A DNA stretch of 30,222 nt from Pseudomonadota bacterium (GTDB lineage Bacteria > Pseudomonadota > Gammaproteobacteria > Pseudomonadales > Pseudomonadaceae), in contig JAEYXX010000002.1 in the NCBI GenBank assembly GCA_023431055.1, positions 1 to 30,222 on the forward strand, read 5' to 3'. How positions within the stretch are numbered: the first letter of the stretch is position 1; each line of letters begins with the position of its first letter. Under the pieces are notes generated by a model. The model was not told the origin of the DNA. It was given only the letters and a program-made list of their open reading frames with translations, and made no database searches. Shown one piece after another: positions 16,129-24,171 of this stretch. The position numbers and the translations under genes were made by a program.

Positions 16129-16148
16129 CCCGAGCCCTAGGGCTCGGG
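16129..16148 (-). repeat. Perfect 20-bp palindrome across the rlmD stop codon
   Basis: CCCGAGCCCTAGGGCTCGGG is its own reverse complement. It includes the last codons (Pro-Glu-Pro) and TAG stop of rlmD. On the plus strand a TTT follows, but there is no rightward gene to end. On the minus strand no T-run follows, so it is more likely an RNA-stability or read-through element than a terminator. Confidence 0.65.
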
Positions 16149-17495
16149 TTTCTCGAATAGAGCCATGGCCTCGACATGCGCGGTTTGCGCGAACATGTCG
16201 AGAATCCCGGCGCGGCGCAGGCGATAGCCTTGCCGCAGCAACTCGGCGGCGTCGCGCGCCAGCGTGGTCGGGTTGCAGGATACATAGACCAGGCGCTGCG
16301 CGCCCAGCTCGCTCATCCCACGTACCGCCGCCAGCGCGCCGTCACGCGGCGGATCGAGCAGCACAGCGGCAAAACCGCCACGCGCCCAGGTCTCGTTGAC
16401 CAGCGGCTTGGACAGGTCGGCGCGATAAAAGTGCGCATTGTCCAAGCCGTTGTGGCGCGCGTTGTCAGCGGCCCGCTGCACCATCGCCTCGACGCCCTCC
16501 ACAGCCACCACTTCGGCCGCCTGGCGCGCCAGCGGCAGGGCGAAATTGCCCAGGCCGCAGAACAGATCCAGGACCCGCTCACCAGGGTGTACTGCCAACC
16601 AGTCTAGCGCCTGAGCGACCATCGCCTCGTTGACCAGACCATTGACCTGTACGAAATCACCCGGTCGATAGGCCAATTGCAACTGCCAGCGTTGCAACTC
16701 GAACCCCAGCACCGCGGACGGATCGTCCGGCTGTGGCTGCCCGTCGCCCTGCAGCCACAGCTGTGCGCGATGCTCGTCACAGAAGGCGCGCAGGCGCTCG
16801 AGGTCAGTTTCTGTCAGCGCAGCGGTATGGCGTAGCAGTACGGCTTCGGCGGTACCGCTGAACAACTCGACGTGCCCGACTGCCTGCGGCTTTTCCAGAC
16901 TGCGCAGCAAGGCCGGCAAGGCGCTGAAAATGGACTGCAAGGGCTGTACCAGTACCGGACATTGGTCGATGGCGACGATGTCCTGGCTGGCTTCGGCACG
17001 GAACCCGACCTGCAGTTGCCGGCCCTTTGCATCCCAGCGCACGGCAATGCGCGCGCGGCGGCGGTAGCCGAACTCCGGCCCTATCAGGGGCGCAGCCCAC
17101 TCATCCGGCTGCACGCCGCCCAGACGCGACAACTGCTCGCTGAGCGTGCGCTGTTTCAGGGCGAGCTGGTCGGCATGCGGCATGTGCTGCAGGTTGCAAC
17201 CGCCACAGCGCTCGGCATGAATGCAGGGTGCCTGACGGCGCTCGCTGCTGGCGGTGATGATGCGTTCGACGCGCGCCTCGACGGTCTGGCTGCGGGCGCT
17301 GAGTACCCGCGCCTCGACCTCTTCACCGGCCAGTGCGCCGCTGACGAACCAGGTGCGCCCGCCTTCGAAGGCGATGCCGCGACCGTCGCCGGCCAGACGC
17401 TCGATGGCGAGTTTCTGCTTCTTGCCGACCGGCACCTGCGCCGCACGGCTGCCGCCGCTGGGCTGAAAGCGCAGGTTGGAGCTGCGTCTGGCCAT
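16137..17495 (-). CDS. rlmD: 23S rRNA (uracil-1939 C5)-methyltransferase RlmD
   Basis: RlmD uses S-adenosylmethionine to methylate U1939 of 23S rRNA. The 452-residue protein has an N-terminal TRAM domain (about 25-82, '[20 protein letters not shown]'). The [4Fe-4S] cysteines are Cys91, Cys97, Cys100 ('[14 protein letters not shown]') and Cys179 ('AIDQCPVL'). The methyltransferase motif '[16 protein letters not shown]' (308-323) and 'LLDPPRDGA' (379-387) follow, with the catalytic Cys407 in '[13 protein letters not shown]'. All key residues are present. Its ATG overlaps the cysM stop by one base (TGATG), so translation is coupled. The 3' end forms a perfect 20-bp palindrome. RlmC is shorter, so RlmD is the right paralogue. 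Confidence 0.96.
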   Translation of the reverse strand: MARRSSNLRFQPSGGSRAAQVPVGKKQKLAIERLAGDGRGIAFEGGRTWFVSGALAGEEVEARVLSARSQTVEARVERIITASSERRQAPCIHAERCGGCNLQHMPHADQLALKQRTLSEQLSRLGGVQPDEWAAPLIGPEFGYRRRARIAVRWDAKGRQLQVGFRAEASQDIVAIDQCPVLVQPLQSIFSALPALLRSLEKPQAVGHVELFSGTAEAVLLRHTAALTETDLERLRAFCDEHRAQLWLQGDGQPQPDDPSAVLGFELQRWQLQLAYRPGDFVQVNGLVNEAMVAQALDWLAVHPGERVLDLFCGLGNFALPLARQAAEVVAVEGVEAMVQRAADNARHNGLDNAHFYRADLSKPLVNETWARGGFAAVLLDPPRDGALAAVRGMSELGAQRLVYVSCNPTTLARDAAELLRQGYRLRRAGILDMFAQTAHVEAMALFEKPEP

Positions 17496-18400
17496 CAGTG
17501 CGCCGGTTCTTGGTAAACGCCGGTGGACAGGTAACGGTCGCCTCGATCACAGATGATCGCCACCAGCACCGCGTTCTCCACCTGCTGCGACAGACGCAAC
17601 ATGCCGGCCACCGAGCCGCCGGAAGACACACCGCAGAAGATGCCCTCTTCACGCGCCAGACGACGCATGACGTGCTCGGCCTCGGCCTGGCCCATGTCCA
17701 TCACCTGGTCGACCCGTTCGGCCTGATAGATCTTCGGCAAGTATTCCTCGGGCCAGCGACGGATGCCCGGAATGGCCGAGCCTTCCTGCGGCTGCAGACC
17801 AACGATCTGAATCGCCGGGTTCTGCTCCTTGAGGTAGCGCGAGGTGCCCATGATGGTGCCGGTGGTGCCCATGGAGCTGATGAAGTGGGTGATGGTCCCA
17901 CCGGTCTGGCGCCAGATTTCCGGGCCGGTACCGCTGTAGTGCGCCTCGGGGTTGTCGCCATTGGCGAACTGATCGAGTACCTTGCCGCGCCCTTCGGCCT
18001 GCAGCTTCTCGGCCAGATCACGCGCGCCCTCCATGCCCTCTTCCTTGCTGACCAGGATCAGCTCGGCACCGTAGGCGGTCATCGCCCACTTGCGCTCGGC
18101 GGTGGAATTGTCCGGCATGATCAGGATCATCCTGTAGCCCTTGATCGCCGCCGCCATGGCCAGGGCGATGCCGGTGTTGCCGCTGGTGGCTTCGATCAGG
18201 GTGTCGCCAGGCTGGATATCGCCACGCAGCTCGGCGCGATTGATCATCGACAGCGCCGGGCGGTCCTTGACCGAGCCGGCCGGGTTGTTGCCTTCCAGCT
18301 TGACCAGCAGGGTGTTGCTGGTGTCGCCGCCCAGGCGCTGCAGGCGCACCAGGGGCGTGTTGCCGATGCAGTCGGCGATGGTGGGGAATTGCAGGGTCAT
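17495..18400 (-). CDS. cysM: Cysteine synthase B (O-acetylserine sulfhydrylase) CysM
   Basis: This PLP enzyme makes cysteine from O-acetylserine and sulfide, and the CysM form can also use thiosulfate. The PLP lysine is Lys45 in '[13 protein letters not shown]'. The phosphate- and substrate-binding loop '[16 protein letters not shown]' and the glycine-rich '[11 protein letters not shown]' loop are clear, and the C-terminus has '[11 protein letters not shown]'. The 301-residue length and the '[16 protein letters not shown]' start match CysM better than CysK, which usually carries a longer C-terminus. It leads the cysM-rlmD-relA series and overlaps rlmD by one base. The ribosome site is weak (GAG). 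A strong inverted repeat lies 55-96 bases upstream. Confidence 0.94.
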   Translation of the reverse strand: MTLQFPTIADCIGNTPLVRLQRLGGDTSNTLLVKLEGNNPAGSVKDRPALSMINRAELRGDIQPGDTLIEATSGNTGIALAMAAAIKGYRMILIMPDNSTAERKWAMTAYGAELILVSKEEGMEGARDLAEKLQAEGRGKVLDQFANGDNPEAHYSGTGPEIWRQTGGTITHFISSMGTTGTIMGTSRYLKEQNPAIQIVGLQPQEGSAIPGIRRWPEEYLPKIYQAERVDQVMDMGQAEAEHVMRRLAREEGIFCGVSSGGSVAGMLRLSQQVENAVLVAIICDRGDRYLSTGVYQEPAH

Positions 18401-18454
18401 GGGTCGCTCGAATCCAGACTGACGCGAAGGGGCGTCATGATACGCCGAACCCGT

Positions 18455-18496
18455 CGCTTCATCACGCCATGATCAGTGTCAGGGCGTGATGAAGCG
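18455..18496. repeat. Strong 14-bp inverted repeat between the binding-protein gene and cysM
   Basis: CGCTTCATCACGCC and GGCGTGATGAAGCG are perfect reverse complements around a 14-base loop. No T-run follows on either strand. It lies after the siderophore-binding protein gene and in the expected promoter region of cysM. A smaller hairpin GGCGT-catgat-ACGCC is at 18431-18446. Confidence 0.7.
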
Positions 18497-18531
18497 GTGG
18501 CCCGGATCGTCCCCGAGCCACATCGCAACGC

Positions 18532-19494
18532 TTACAGCGCGGCGGCGAAATCCTTCAGGGTAGCCACCAGCCCCTGGTAGCCACCGGTGGCGATGTACCA
18601 GGTCGCCGGGTCGAGGTAGAACACCTTGCCAGCGGCCCAGGCCTTGCTGGCCGCGATGCCGCCATGCTTGCCCAGGGTTTCGGCGGCCTTGCCTTCACCG
18701 CCGGTCGCCGCGCCACGGTCGAGAACCACCAGCCACTGCGGTTGTTCCTGCAACGCAGCATCCAGGCGCACCCGCTGCTGCTCGCGCATTTGCCTGGCCT
18801 CGGGCGAATCCGGCGCTGGACGCGCCTGCACCACGCTCGCCGGATCCACCGCCGCAACCACCGGACGAGTACCCAGCACTTCGTTGAGCATGCCGAAACG
18901 CTCGCCCGGCGCATGCAGCATCAGCGCGCCATTGACGGTGAACAGGGTCAGCGCGCTCTGCCCGGCAGTCTTGGCATGTAGCGCAGTCAGTTCCTTATCC
19001 AGCTGCGCCTGCAGCTGCGTCGCCTGTTCCTGCTTGTCGAAGATTGCGCCCAGCAGCTGCAGATTGCGGCGCACGCCTGTCAGGAACTGGTCCGGCGCGA
19101 TGCTCAGGTCGATGGTCGGTGCCAGCGCCGAGAGCGCCTCGAACTGATTGCTGGAGCGGCCGCCGATGATGATCAGGTCCAGCTTGAGTCGTTGCAGTGC
19201 CGCCTGATCCGGCTCGAACAGGGTGCCGATATTGACGCTCTCGCGCCCTTCGTATTTCGCCTTCAAGTAGGTCGGCCCTGACATCTGCGGCACGCCAGCG
19301 GCGGCAACCCCCAGGGCATCGAGCGTGTCGAGTACGCCAAGATCGAACACGGCAACGCGCCTGGGCGCCTCGTTCAGTGTCAACTTGCCCTGGCCATGTT
19401 CGATGGCCAGCGGGTAGGCGGCATGGGCCGATACGGCGCACATCAGCACGCCAAGCAGCAGCAAGTTGCTCAGGGTACGCTTGAACAGCGTCAT
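18532..19494 (-). CDS. Periplasmic siderophore/iron-complex substrate-binding protein
   Basis: This is the predicted periplasmic solute-binding component of an ABC iron-siderophore importer (class III, FatB/CeuE/YclQ-like). The 320-residue precursor starts at the ATG at 19492-19494 with a GAGGGAA site; the frame is open 35 codons further upstream without a better start. A Sec signal 'LLLLGVLMCAVSAHA' is followed by 'GKLTLNEAPRRVAVFDLGVLDTLDALG', a typical FhuD/BtuF-fold opening. Later come 'PDQAALQRLKLDLIIIGGRSS' and a C-terminal 'YIATGGYQGLVATLKDF'. It has no lipobox. It follows the TonB receptor gene by 112 bases in the same direction and is probably co-transcribed. No permease or ATPase gene is adjacent. 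The ligand cannot be named from sequence. Confidence 0.88.
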   Translation of the reverse strand: MTLFKRTLSNLLLLGVLMCAVSAHAAYPLAIEHGQGKLTLNEAPRRVAVFDLGVLDTLDALGVAAAGVPQMSGPTYLKAKYEGRESVNIGTLFEPDQAALQRLKLDLIIIGGRSSNQFEALSALAPTIDLSIAPDQFLTGVRRNLQLLGAIFDKQEQATQLQAQLDKELTALHAKTAGQSALTLFTVNGALMLHAPGERFGMLNEVLGTRPVVAAVDPASVVQARPAPDSPEARQMREQQRVRLDAALQEQPQWLVVLDRGAATGGEGKAAETLGKHGGIAASKAWAAGKVFYLDPATWYIATGGYQGLVATLKDFAAAL

Positions 19495-19606
19495 ATTCTT
19501 TTCCCTCGTTCTCCGAAAATGGGTCATGTTCGGCGCGCTGTCGTGGCAACACGCCAGAACTCCTTGAGGCCAGGTCGACAGCATCGGCGATCTGGCCATG
19601 CGCAGG

Positions 19607-21691
19607 TCAGAAGGCCTGAGTCAGACCGAATACGTAGCGTCTGCCATCGAGGTTGTAGGCGTAGTCATCCTCGGTGGTGACTTCCTTGTTGGTGACGTTG
19701 TACACGCCGAACTTCAGGCTCAGATCCTTGCTCGGTCGGTACACCAGGCCGACATCGGCGAAGGTATAGGACGGGTAGGTCACGCCGTTGCTGTTACCGC
19801 CACTGGTGCCGGTCTGCCAGCGCCCGGAGGTCTCGCCCCGGTAGTTGAGCTGAGTCCAGAGGTTCAATTTGTCCATGGCCTGCCAGTCCAGCGAGACGTT
19901 GAACATGTGCTTGGCCATGTCGTTGAGCGGCTCACCCTTGTACTGACCGGTCTTCTGCTCCGTGCTGGTATAGGTGTAGCTGTGGCGGTACATCAGGTTG
20001 TCGAGCAGCTGGTAATCCAGGGTGAACTCAACACCCCTGAGCTCCGCCTCGTCCACGTTCTCGTAGGCGGTGTAGCCGTACTGATGCGCCGGGTAGGTGG
20101 TGCCGTTGTATACGCAGGGCACGTTCGGCTGGCAGACGCGGCCAGTGCGGTTGATCTTGTCCTTATAGTCGGTCTGGTAGACAGTCAGGGTCGTGTTGAG
20201 GCCCAGATCGAAGTTTTCGTAGCCGATGCCGATCTCGCGGTTGAGGCTGGTCTCCGGGGTTAGCTCGGGGTTACCGATGATCACGCCGCCCCTCGAGTTG
20301 GAGCCGAAATCGGTGGCGGCCTGGCGCAGGCTGGGCGCCTTGTAACCGGAGGTCACGCCGCCCTTTAGGGTGAAGTTCTCGGTCAAGTGATAGACGGCAT
20401 AGACCTTGGGACTGACTTCGCTGCCAAACGCCTCGTTGTCGTCGTAGCGGGCACTGAGGGTCAGCGACAGGTCGTCGGTCAGGCTCCAGTTGTCTTCTAG
20501 GAAGATCGAATTCTGGTAGCGCTCCATCTCCACTACGGCATCGGCAACCGGAACGACCGGCGGGCGCAGGCCGCTGCTGGCACCGTCCTTGAGCTCTTCG
20601 TACTTGTGGGTCAGGCCACCTGTCAGTGCATGGGAGCCAAGGAAATAGGTCGCCTGGGTGTTGGCCGTCAGCACGTTGTACTCGATGCCATTGCCGGTAT
20701 TGGCGTTGACTCGCGTCGGGTTCTCCGAGGTGTCGTAGTTGACGTAGGTATCCAGCAGCAGGTTGTCGTAACGCCCTTCGTGGGTAATGGCGTAGGTCTT
20801 GAGGATCGACTCGTTGTAGCTCGGTTCGTCGGCCACGTCGATGCTCTTGCCCGGATTGGCCCAACGGCGTTGCAGCGCTTCGTTGTAGTTGAAGGTGACC
20901 AGGTTCTGCTCGTTGATGTTCCAGCCCAGCTTGCCGCCCAGGTTGCTTCTTCTGTACCTGGGATCGGAGGCAGCGCTGTCGTCACCGCCGAGGAAATGGC
21001 TTTCGTCCTGATGCAGGAATGAACCGTTGACCTGCAGGGCCAGCACATCCTCGATCAGCGGCGCATTCAGATAGGCACTGGTCTGATAGCCGTCCTCGTT
21101 CACCTTGTTGGCGCTATCGGCCAGGCTGTACTCGGTGGTGATGCTACCGGCGAACTCGTTGCGGATTTTCTTGGTGATGATGTTGATCACCCCGCCCATG
21201 GCGTCGGAGCCGTAGAGAGACGAAGCAGGGCCACGAATGACCTCGATGCGCTCGATCGCCTCGATGGGGGGCAGGAAATTGATCGGCGTGCCGTTCTGCG
21301 TACCGTTGAGGCCGAAGGCGTCGTTGCCCTGCATCGGCCGACCGTCGATGAGAAACAGCGTATAGCCGGACGTCATGCCGCGGATCTGGATCGAGCGTTC
21401 CACCCCGCCACCCGCGATCTGTACCCCGGCCACATTCTTCAGCGCGTCGGTCACATCGGTATAGGAGCGCTTCTTCAACTCCTCGGCGGAAATGACCGTG
21501 ATGGCTGCGGGAGCATCCTTGACGCTTTGCTCGAAGCCCGTTGCAGTGACCACTACCGCACCAAGCTCCAGCTGCTTGGGTTGCTCTTCGGCAGCCACCG
21601 AGCAGGCCAACGAAGCCAACGTGATCGCCAGAAGGGTTTTCGTGCTTGCGGGACGCGCCGGTGCATCGAGACGTCGCGTATTGAATGGCAT
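19607..21691 (-). CDS. TonB-dependent outer-membrane siderophore receptor, CirA-like
   Basis: An outer-membrane transporter for a ferric siderophore, probably a catecholate or its breakdown product. The start is the ATG at 21689-21691 (GGGAG upstream), giving 694 residues. The signal is 'TLLAITLASLACSVAA'. A TonB-box-like 'GAVVVTATG' leads into the plug domain ('SVKDAPAAITVISAEELKKRSYTDVTDAL', 'SIQIRGM', 'IEVIRGPASSLYGSDAMGGVINIITKK'). The barrel ends 'DDYAYNLDGRRYVFGLTQAF' with a terminal Phe. The plug and the end strongly resemble E. coli CirA, including its final 'YNEDGRRY' block. The position next to the two-component genes is that of pirA in P. aeruginosa, but the sequence looks closer to CirA than to FepA/PirA. 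This is a judgement from memory, not an alignment. Confidence 0.92.
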   Translation of the reverse strand: MPFNTRRLDAPARPASTKTLLAITLASLACSVAAEEQPKQLELGAVVVTATGFEQSVKDAPAAITVISAEELKKRSYTDVTDALKNVAGVQIAGGGVERSIQIRGMTSGYTLFLIDGRPMQGNDAFGLNGTQNGTPINFLPPIEAIERIEVIRGPASSLYGSDAMGGVINIITKKIRNEFAGSITTEYSLADSANKVNEDGYQTSAYLNAPLIEDVLALQVNGSFLHQDESHFLGGDDSAASDPRYRRSNLGGKLGWNINEQNLVTFNYNEALQRRWANPGKSIDVADEPSYNESILKTYAITHEGRYDNLLLDTYVNYDTSENPTRVNANTGNGIEYNVLTANTQATYFLGSHALTGGLTHKYEELKDGASSGLRPPVVPVADAVVEMERYQNSIFLEDNWSLTDDLSLTLSARYDDNEAFGSEVSPKVYAVYHLTENFTLKGGVTSGYKAPSLRQAATDFGSNSRGGVIIGNPELTPETSLNREIGIGYENFDLGLNTTLTVYQTDYKDKINRTGRVCQPNVPCVYNGTTYPAHQYGYTAYENVDEAELRGVEFTLDYQLLDNLMYRHSYTYTSTEQKTGQYKGEPLNDMAKHMFNVSLDWQAMDKLNLWTQLNYRGETSGRWQTGTSGGNSNGVTYPSYTFADVGLVYRPSKDLSLKFGVYNVTNKEVTTEDDYAYNLDGRRYVFGLTQAF

Positions 21692-22007
21692 GTGGATGGC
21701 TCCCTGTGATCGAAGTGAATCGAGTTGTCGGCTGACTGCCAGCGACCGTCCCGCACAGAAGCCCTCCTCCTGCCCCCCCGGACATCGCCTGGCTGGCGAC
21801 TTCATCTCGGCACATCAGCAACGCTCGCCTGGCTCAGCCGACCGAGCGGTGACGAAGGCCGAAAGCCATGTAGAGGACCGGAGCAAAACGGCGCAGCGTC
21901 GCCAGCGACGCATCAGGAAGGAAAAAGCATTGCGACTATCCGCCGGCCCTGACAGGCTCGACGCAAATAGTATTTATTTACATTTGAGAGTAAATCGAAT
22001 TTACGAA
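21692..22007. other. Receptor promoter and leader region, no gene seen
   Basis: These 316 bases lie between the sensor kinase stop and the receptor start, both on the minus strand. The AT-rich patch 21960-22010 stands out against the GC-rich surroundings and is the likely promoter, which would leave a 5' leader of about 250 bases. No credible gene is encoded. Confidence 0.55.
21963..22004 (-). promoter_or_regulatory. Candidate operator(s) for iron or two-component control
   Basis: A perfect inverted repeat GTAAAT-cga-ATTTAC lies at 21990-22004. Beside it, GCAAATAGTATTTATTTAC (21963-21981) matches the 19-base Fur consensus at 11 of 19 positions by my count, which is marginal. Either could be a regulator site for the receptor gene; no site is proven. 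Confidence 0.35.
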
Positions 22008-23345
22008 CTATACACTTTGCAGGCGCAGCTTGAGCCGCAGCCCTGGCCTGGCGTTTTCCGCCCATAGATGACCGCCCTGGGTGGCGATCATGCTGCGGGC
22101 GATGGCCAGCCCCAGACCGAAGCCATCGCCACCAGGCCGTGCGGCACTGAGCCGGGTGAAGGGACGAAAGATGGCTTCCAGTTCGCCCTCGGCGACTCCC
22201 GGTCCCTGATCCTCGATCCACAGCAACCACTGCCCCCCTTCACGCCGCCCGGCCAGGCGTACCACACCGCCGTCGGGCGAGTGGCGAATGGCATTGCGCA
22301 GGATGTTCTCCAGAGCCTGTGCCAGGCCGTTGAGGTTGCCCAGCACCCGACAGTCTGCAGGCAGCTGGCAGGGCATGCGCTCGATGGCCCAGCCGCTCTC
22401 GAAGCAGGCGTTCTCCCTGATCACGTCCCAGAGCCGACCGACATCGACCTCTTCAAGTGGCAGGCTGGGCCGTTCGGTATCCAGCCAGACCAGCTCTAGG
22501 GCGTCACCGACCAGCTTTTCCATTTCCTCGATCTCACGCGCCAGGCGCTGACGCAGCGCCTCGCCGTCCTGCTCGCTCTCCCCTGCCACGCGCAAGCGGG
22601 CCAATGGCGTACGCAATTCATGGGACAGATCACGCAGCAGCTGGCGCTGGAAGGCCACGGTGCCATCCAGTCGTTCGGCCATATGATCGAAGGTTCGCGC
22701 CAGCTCGCCCAACTCATCCTTGCGCCTTGTCACCTGCGGCCCCAGTCGGGCGGAAAGGTCGCCAGCGCTGAGCGCGGCAGCCTGCCGCCGGAGGATCGCC
22801 AACGGAGCGATCAGCAGACGGTACAGCAGCAGCGCCACGACGATTGCCAGAATCGCCGGCAATACGCGCTGCAGCAGCAGCTCCCATAGCTCGTTGTACC
22901 GGCGCGGATTCAGGCGCTGCGGCAGCTCCATCACCAGCCGGGCATCGCTGTCGGCAAAGGGGATATAGAAGGTTGGCGTACCGCCCGGCCGTCCTACGGA
23001 GAAATCGAGCCTGCGAACGAAGTCCAGGCGCTGCTCCTGCTCGGTGTTCAACGGCTGCGAGGACAGCGAGTGCTTGTGCGAATCGACCACCACGCCCCAG
23101 ATTCGCTCGCGCTCCTGCAACCGCTGGAGAAAGGTATCGACACCCGGCGCGCCCTCCTCTTGCCACGCCGTTTCCGCTTCTCGGGCATAACCCTTGAGCG
23201 TCTGCCGGGTGGAATCGGGCAGATAAGACGTCGCCTCGATCAGCTCGCGGCCGACGTCCACGTGCAGGCTGACCAGCAGCAGACAGAACAGGGCCAGCGC
23301 ACCGGCCAGACGCCAGAGCAGTGAGTGTCTACCCGGCAGACTCAT
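22008..23345 (-). CDS. pirS: Sensor histidine kinase, PirS-like
   Basis: This is an inner-membrane sensor kinase of the OmpR/EnvZ type. With the start at 23343-23345 (ATGA overlap with the regulator stop) it has 445 residues. A TM helix lies at about 9-27, a periplasmic sensing part at 28-158, a second TM helix at about 160-178 and HAMP to about 230. The phospho-acceptor is His242 in 'RDLSHELRTPLARL'. The ATPase has the N-box 'NILRNAIRHSPDGG', G1 'IEDQGPGVAEGELEAIF' and G2 'GGDGFGLGLAIAR'. All catalytic motifs are intact. The name rests on position: in P. aeruginosa the gacS-pirR-pirS-pirA order is the same. The signal sensed is not known from sequence; control of the adjacent receptor is inferred. 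Confidence 0.85.
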   Translation of the reverse strand: MSLPGRHSLLWRLAGALALFCLLLVSLHVDVGRELIEATSYLPDSTRQTLKGYAREAETAWQEEGAPGVDTFLQRLQERERIWGVVVDSHKHSLSSQPLNTEQEQRLDFVRRLDFSVGRPGGTPTFYIPFADSDARLVMELPQRLNPRRYNELWELLLQRVLPAILAIVVALLLYRLLIAPLAILRRQAAALSAGDLSARLGPQVTRRKDELGELARTFDHMAERLDGTVAFQRQLLRDLSHELRTPLARLRVAGESEQDGEALRQRLAREIEEMEKLVGDALELVWLDTERPSLPLEEVDVGRLWDVIRENACFESGWAIERMPCQLPADCRVLGNLNGLAQALENILRNAIRHSPDGGVVRLAGRREGGQWLLWIEDQGPGVAEGELEAIFRPFTRLSAARPGGDGFGLGLAIARSMIATQGGHLWAENARPGLRLKLRLQSV

Positions 23346-24052
23346 ATGCAGGAATTGACCAGAACGTAGCCCTTGCCCCACACGGTATCGATGCGCGCGG
23401 CCTCGTAGCCGACGGCCTGCAGCTTGCGACGGATATGGCTGACGTGCATGTCCAGGCTGCGGTCATGCTGAGAATAAGCACGACGTAGCGCCTGCTGATA
23501 AAGAAAGGGCTTGCTCAAGGCCTCCTCCGGGTGCCGCCAGAGTAGCTCCAGCACGCGGTATTCGCTGGGCGTCAGACCCACCCAGTTCCCACGAAAGGCG
23601 ACATCACTACGCCCTTCGTCGAACTGCAGACCGCTGCCGTCGGTGCTCGACTGCGGCTCGCGGCGTTCATAGGCAACGCGGCGCAGAATGGCCTCCACTC
23701 GCACGCTCAGTTCGCCGAGGCTGAAGGGTTTGGGCAGATAGTCATCGGCGCCCTGGCTGAAACCGGCGATGCGGTTCTGCTCGTCGCCCAGCGCCGACAT
23801 CAGCAACACCGGCACGCTGCGTTGCCGGCGCAAGCGCTGCAGCGCTTCGAGGCCATTGGTGCCGGGCAACAGGATATCCATAAGAATCAGGTCGAAATCC
23901 TCGCTTTCAGCCAGCTGCAGGCCTTCGCTGCCGTCATGGCTGAGCGTTACATCGAAGCCGCACCCCATCAGGTGGGACTGCAGGTGGCTGGCAAGCAGCG
24001 GATCGTCCTCGACCGCAAGGATTCGAGCCGAGGCAGGAGCGGAAGTCATCAT
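23342..24052 (-). CDS. pirR: OmpR-family response regulator, PirR-like
   Basis: A two-component response regulator that likely controls the neighbouring receptor gene. The receiver domain has the acidic pair in 'ILAVEDDPLLA' (11-21), the phospho-acceptor Asp59 in 'LILMDILLPG' and Lys in the 'LPKPFSLGELSVR' segment. The C-terminal winged helix runs from 'GLTPSEYRVLELLW' through 'DMHVSHIRRKL' to 'TVWGKGYVLV'. I start at the ATG at 24050-24052, which gives the usual short lead before the receiver; the frame is open to 24112 and a later ATG (24049) is also possible, and no strong ribosome site settles it. It overlaps the kinase gene by 3 bases and is divergent from gacS. Confidence 0.86.
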   Translation of the reverse strand: MMTSAPASARILAVEDDPLLASHLQSHLMGCGFDVTLSHDGSEGLQLAESEDFDLILMDILLPGTNGLEALQRLRRQRSVPVLLMSALGDEQNRIAGFSQGADDYLPKPFSLGELSVRVEAILRRVAYERREPQSSTDGSGLQFDEGRSDVAFRGNWVGLTPSEYRVLELLWRHPEEALSKPFLYQQALRRAYSQHDRSLDMHVSHIRRKLQAVGYEAARIDTVWGKGYVLVNSCI

Positions 24053-24171
24053 GGCGAAAAACCGGAAAGGCAGAATGAGAACAATTCTACCTATTAAACG
24101 ACAATCGCTCATCTACAGATTCCAGCGTGCCGAATCGCTACACTGCCCAGATGTTCTGAAGGAGGAAGGTC

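Noticed and set aside
13378..16140. A 920-codon open frame on the plus strand, opposite relA and part of mazG
   Set aside because: It is a high-GC shadow of relA. The composition is His/Gln/Val/Leu-rich with no recognisable domain, while relA on the other strand is unmistakable.
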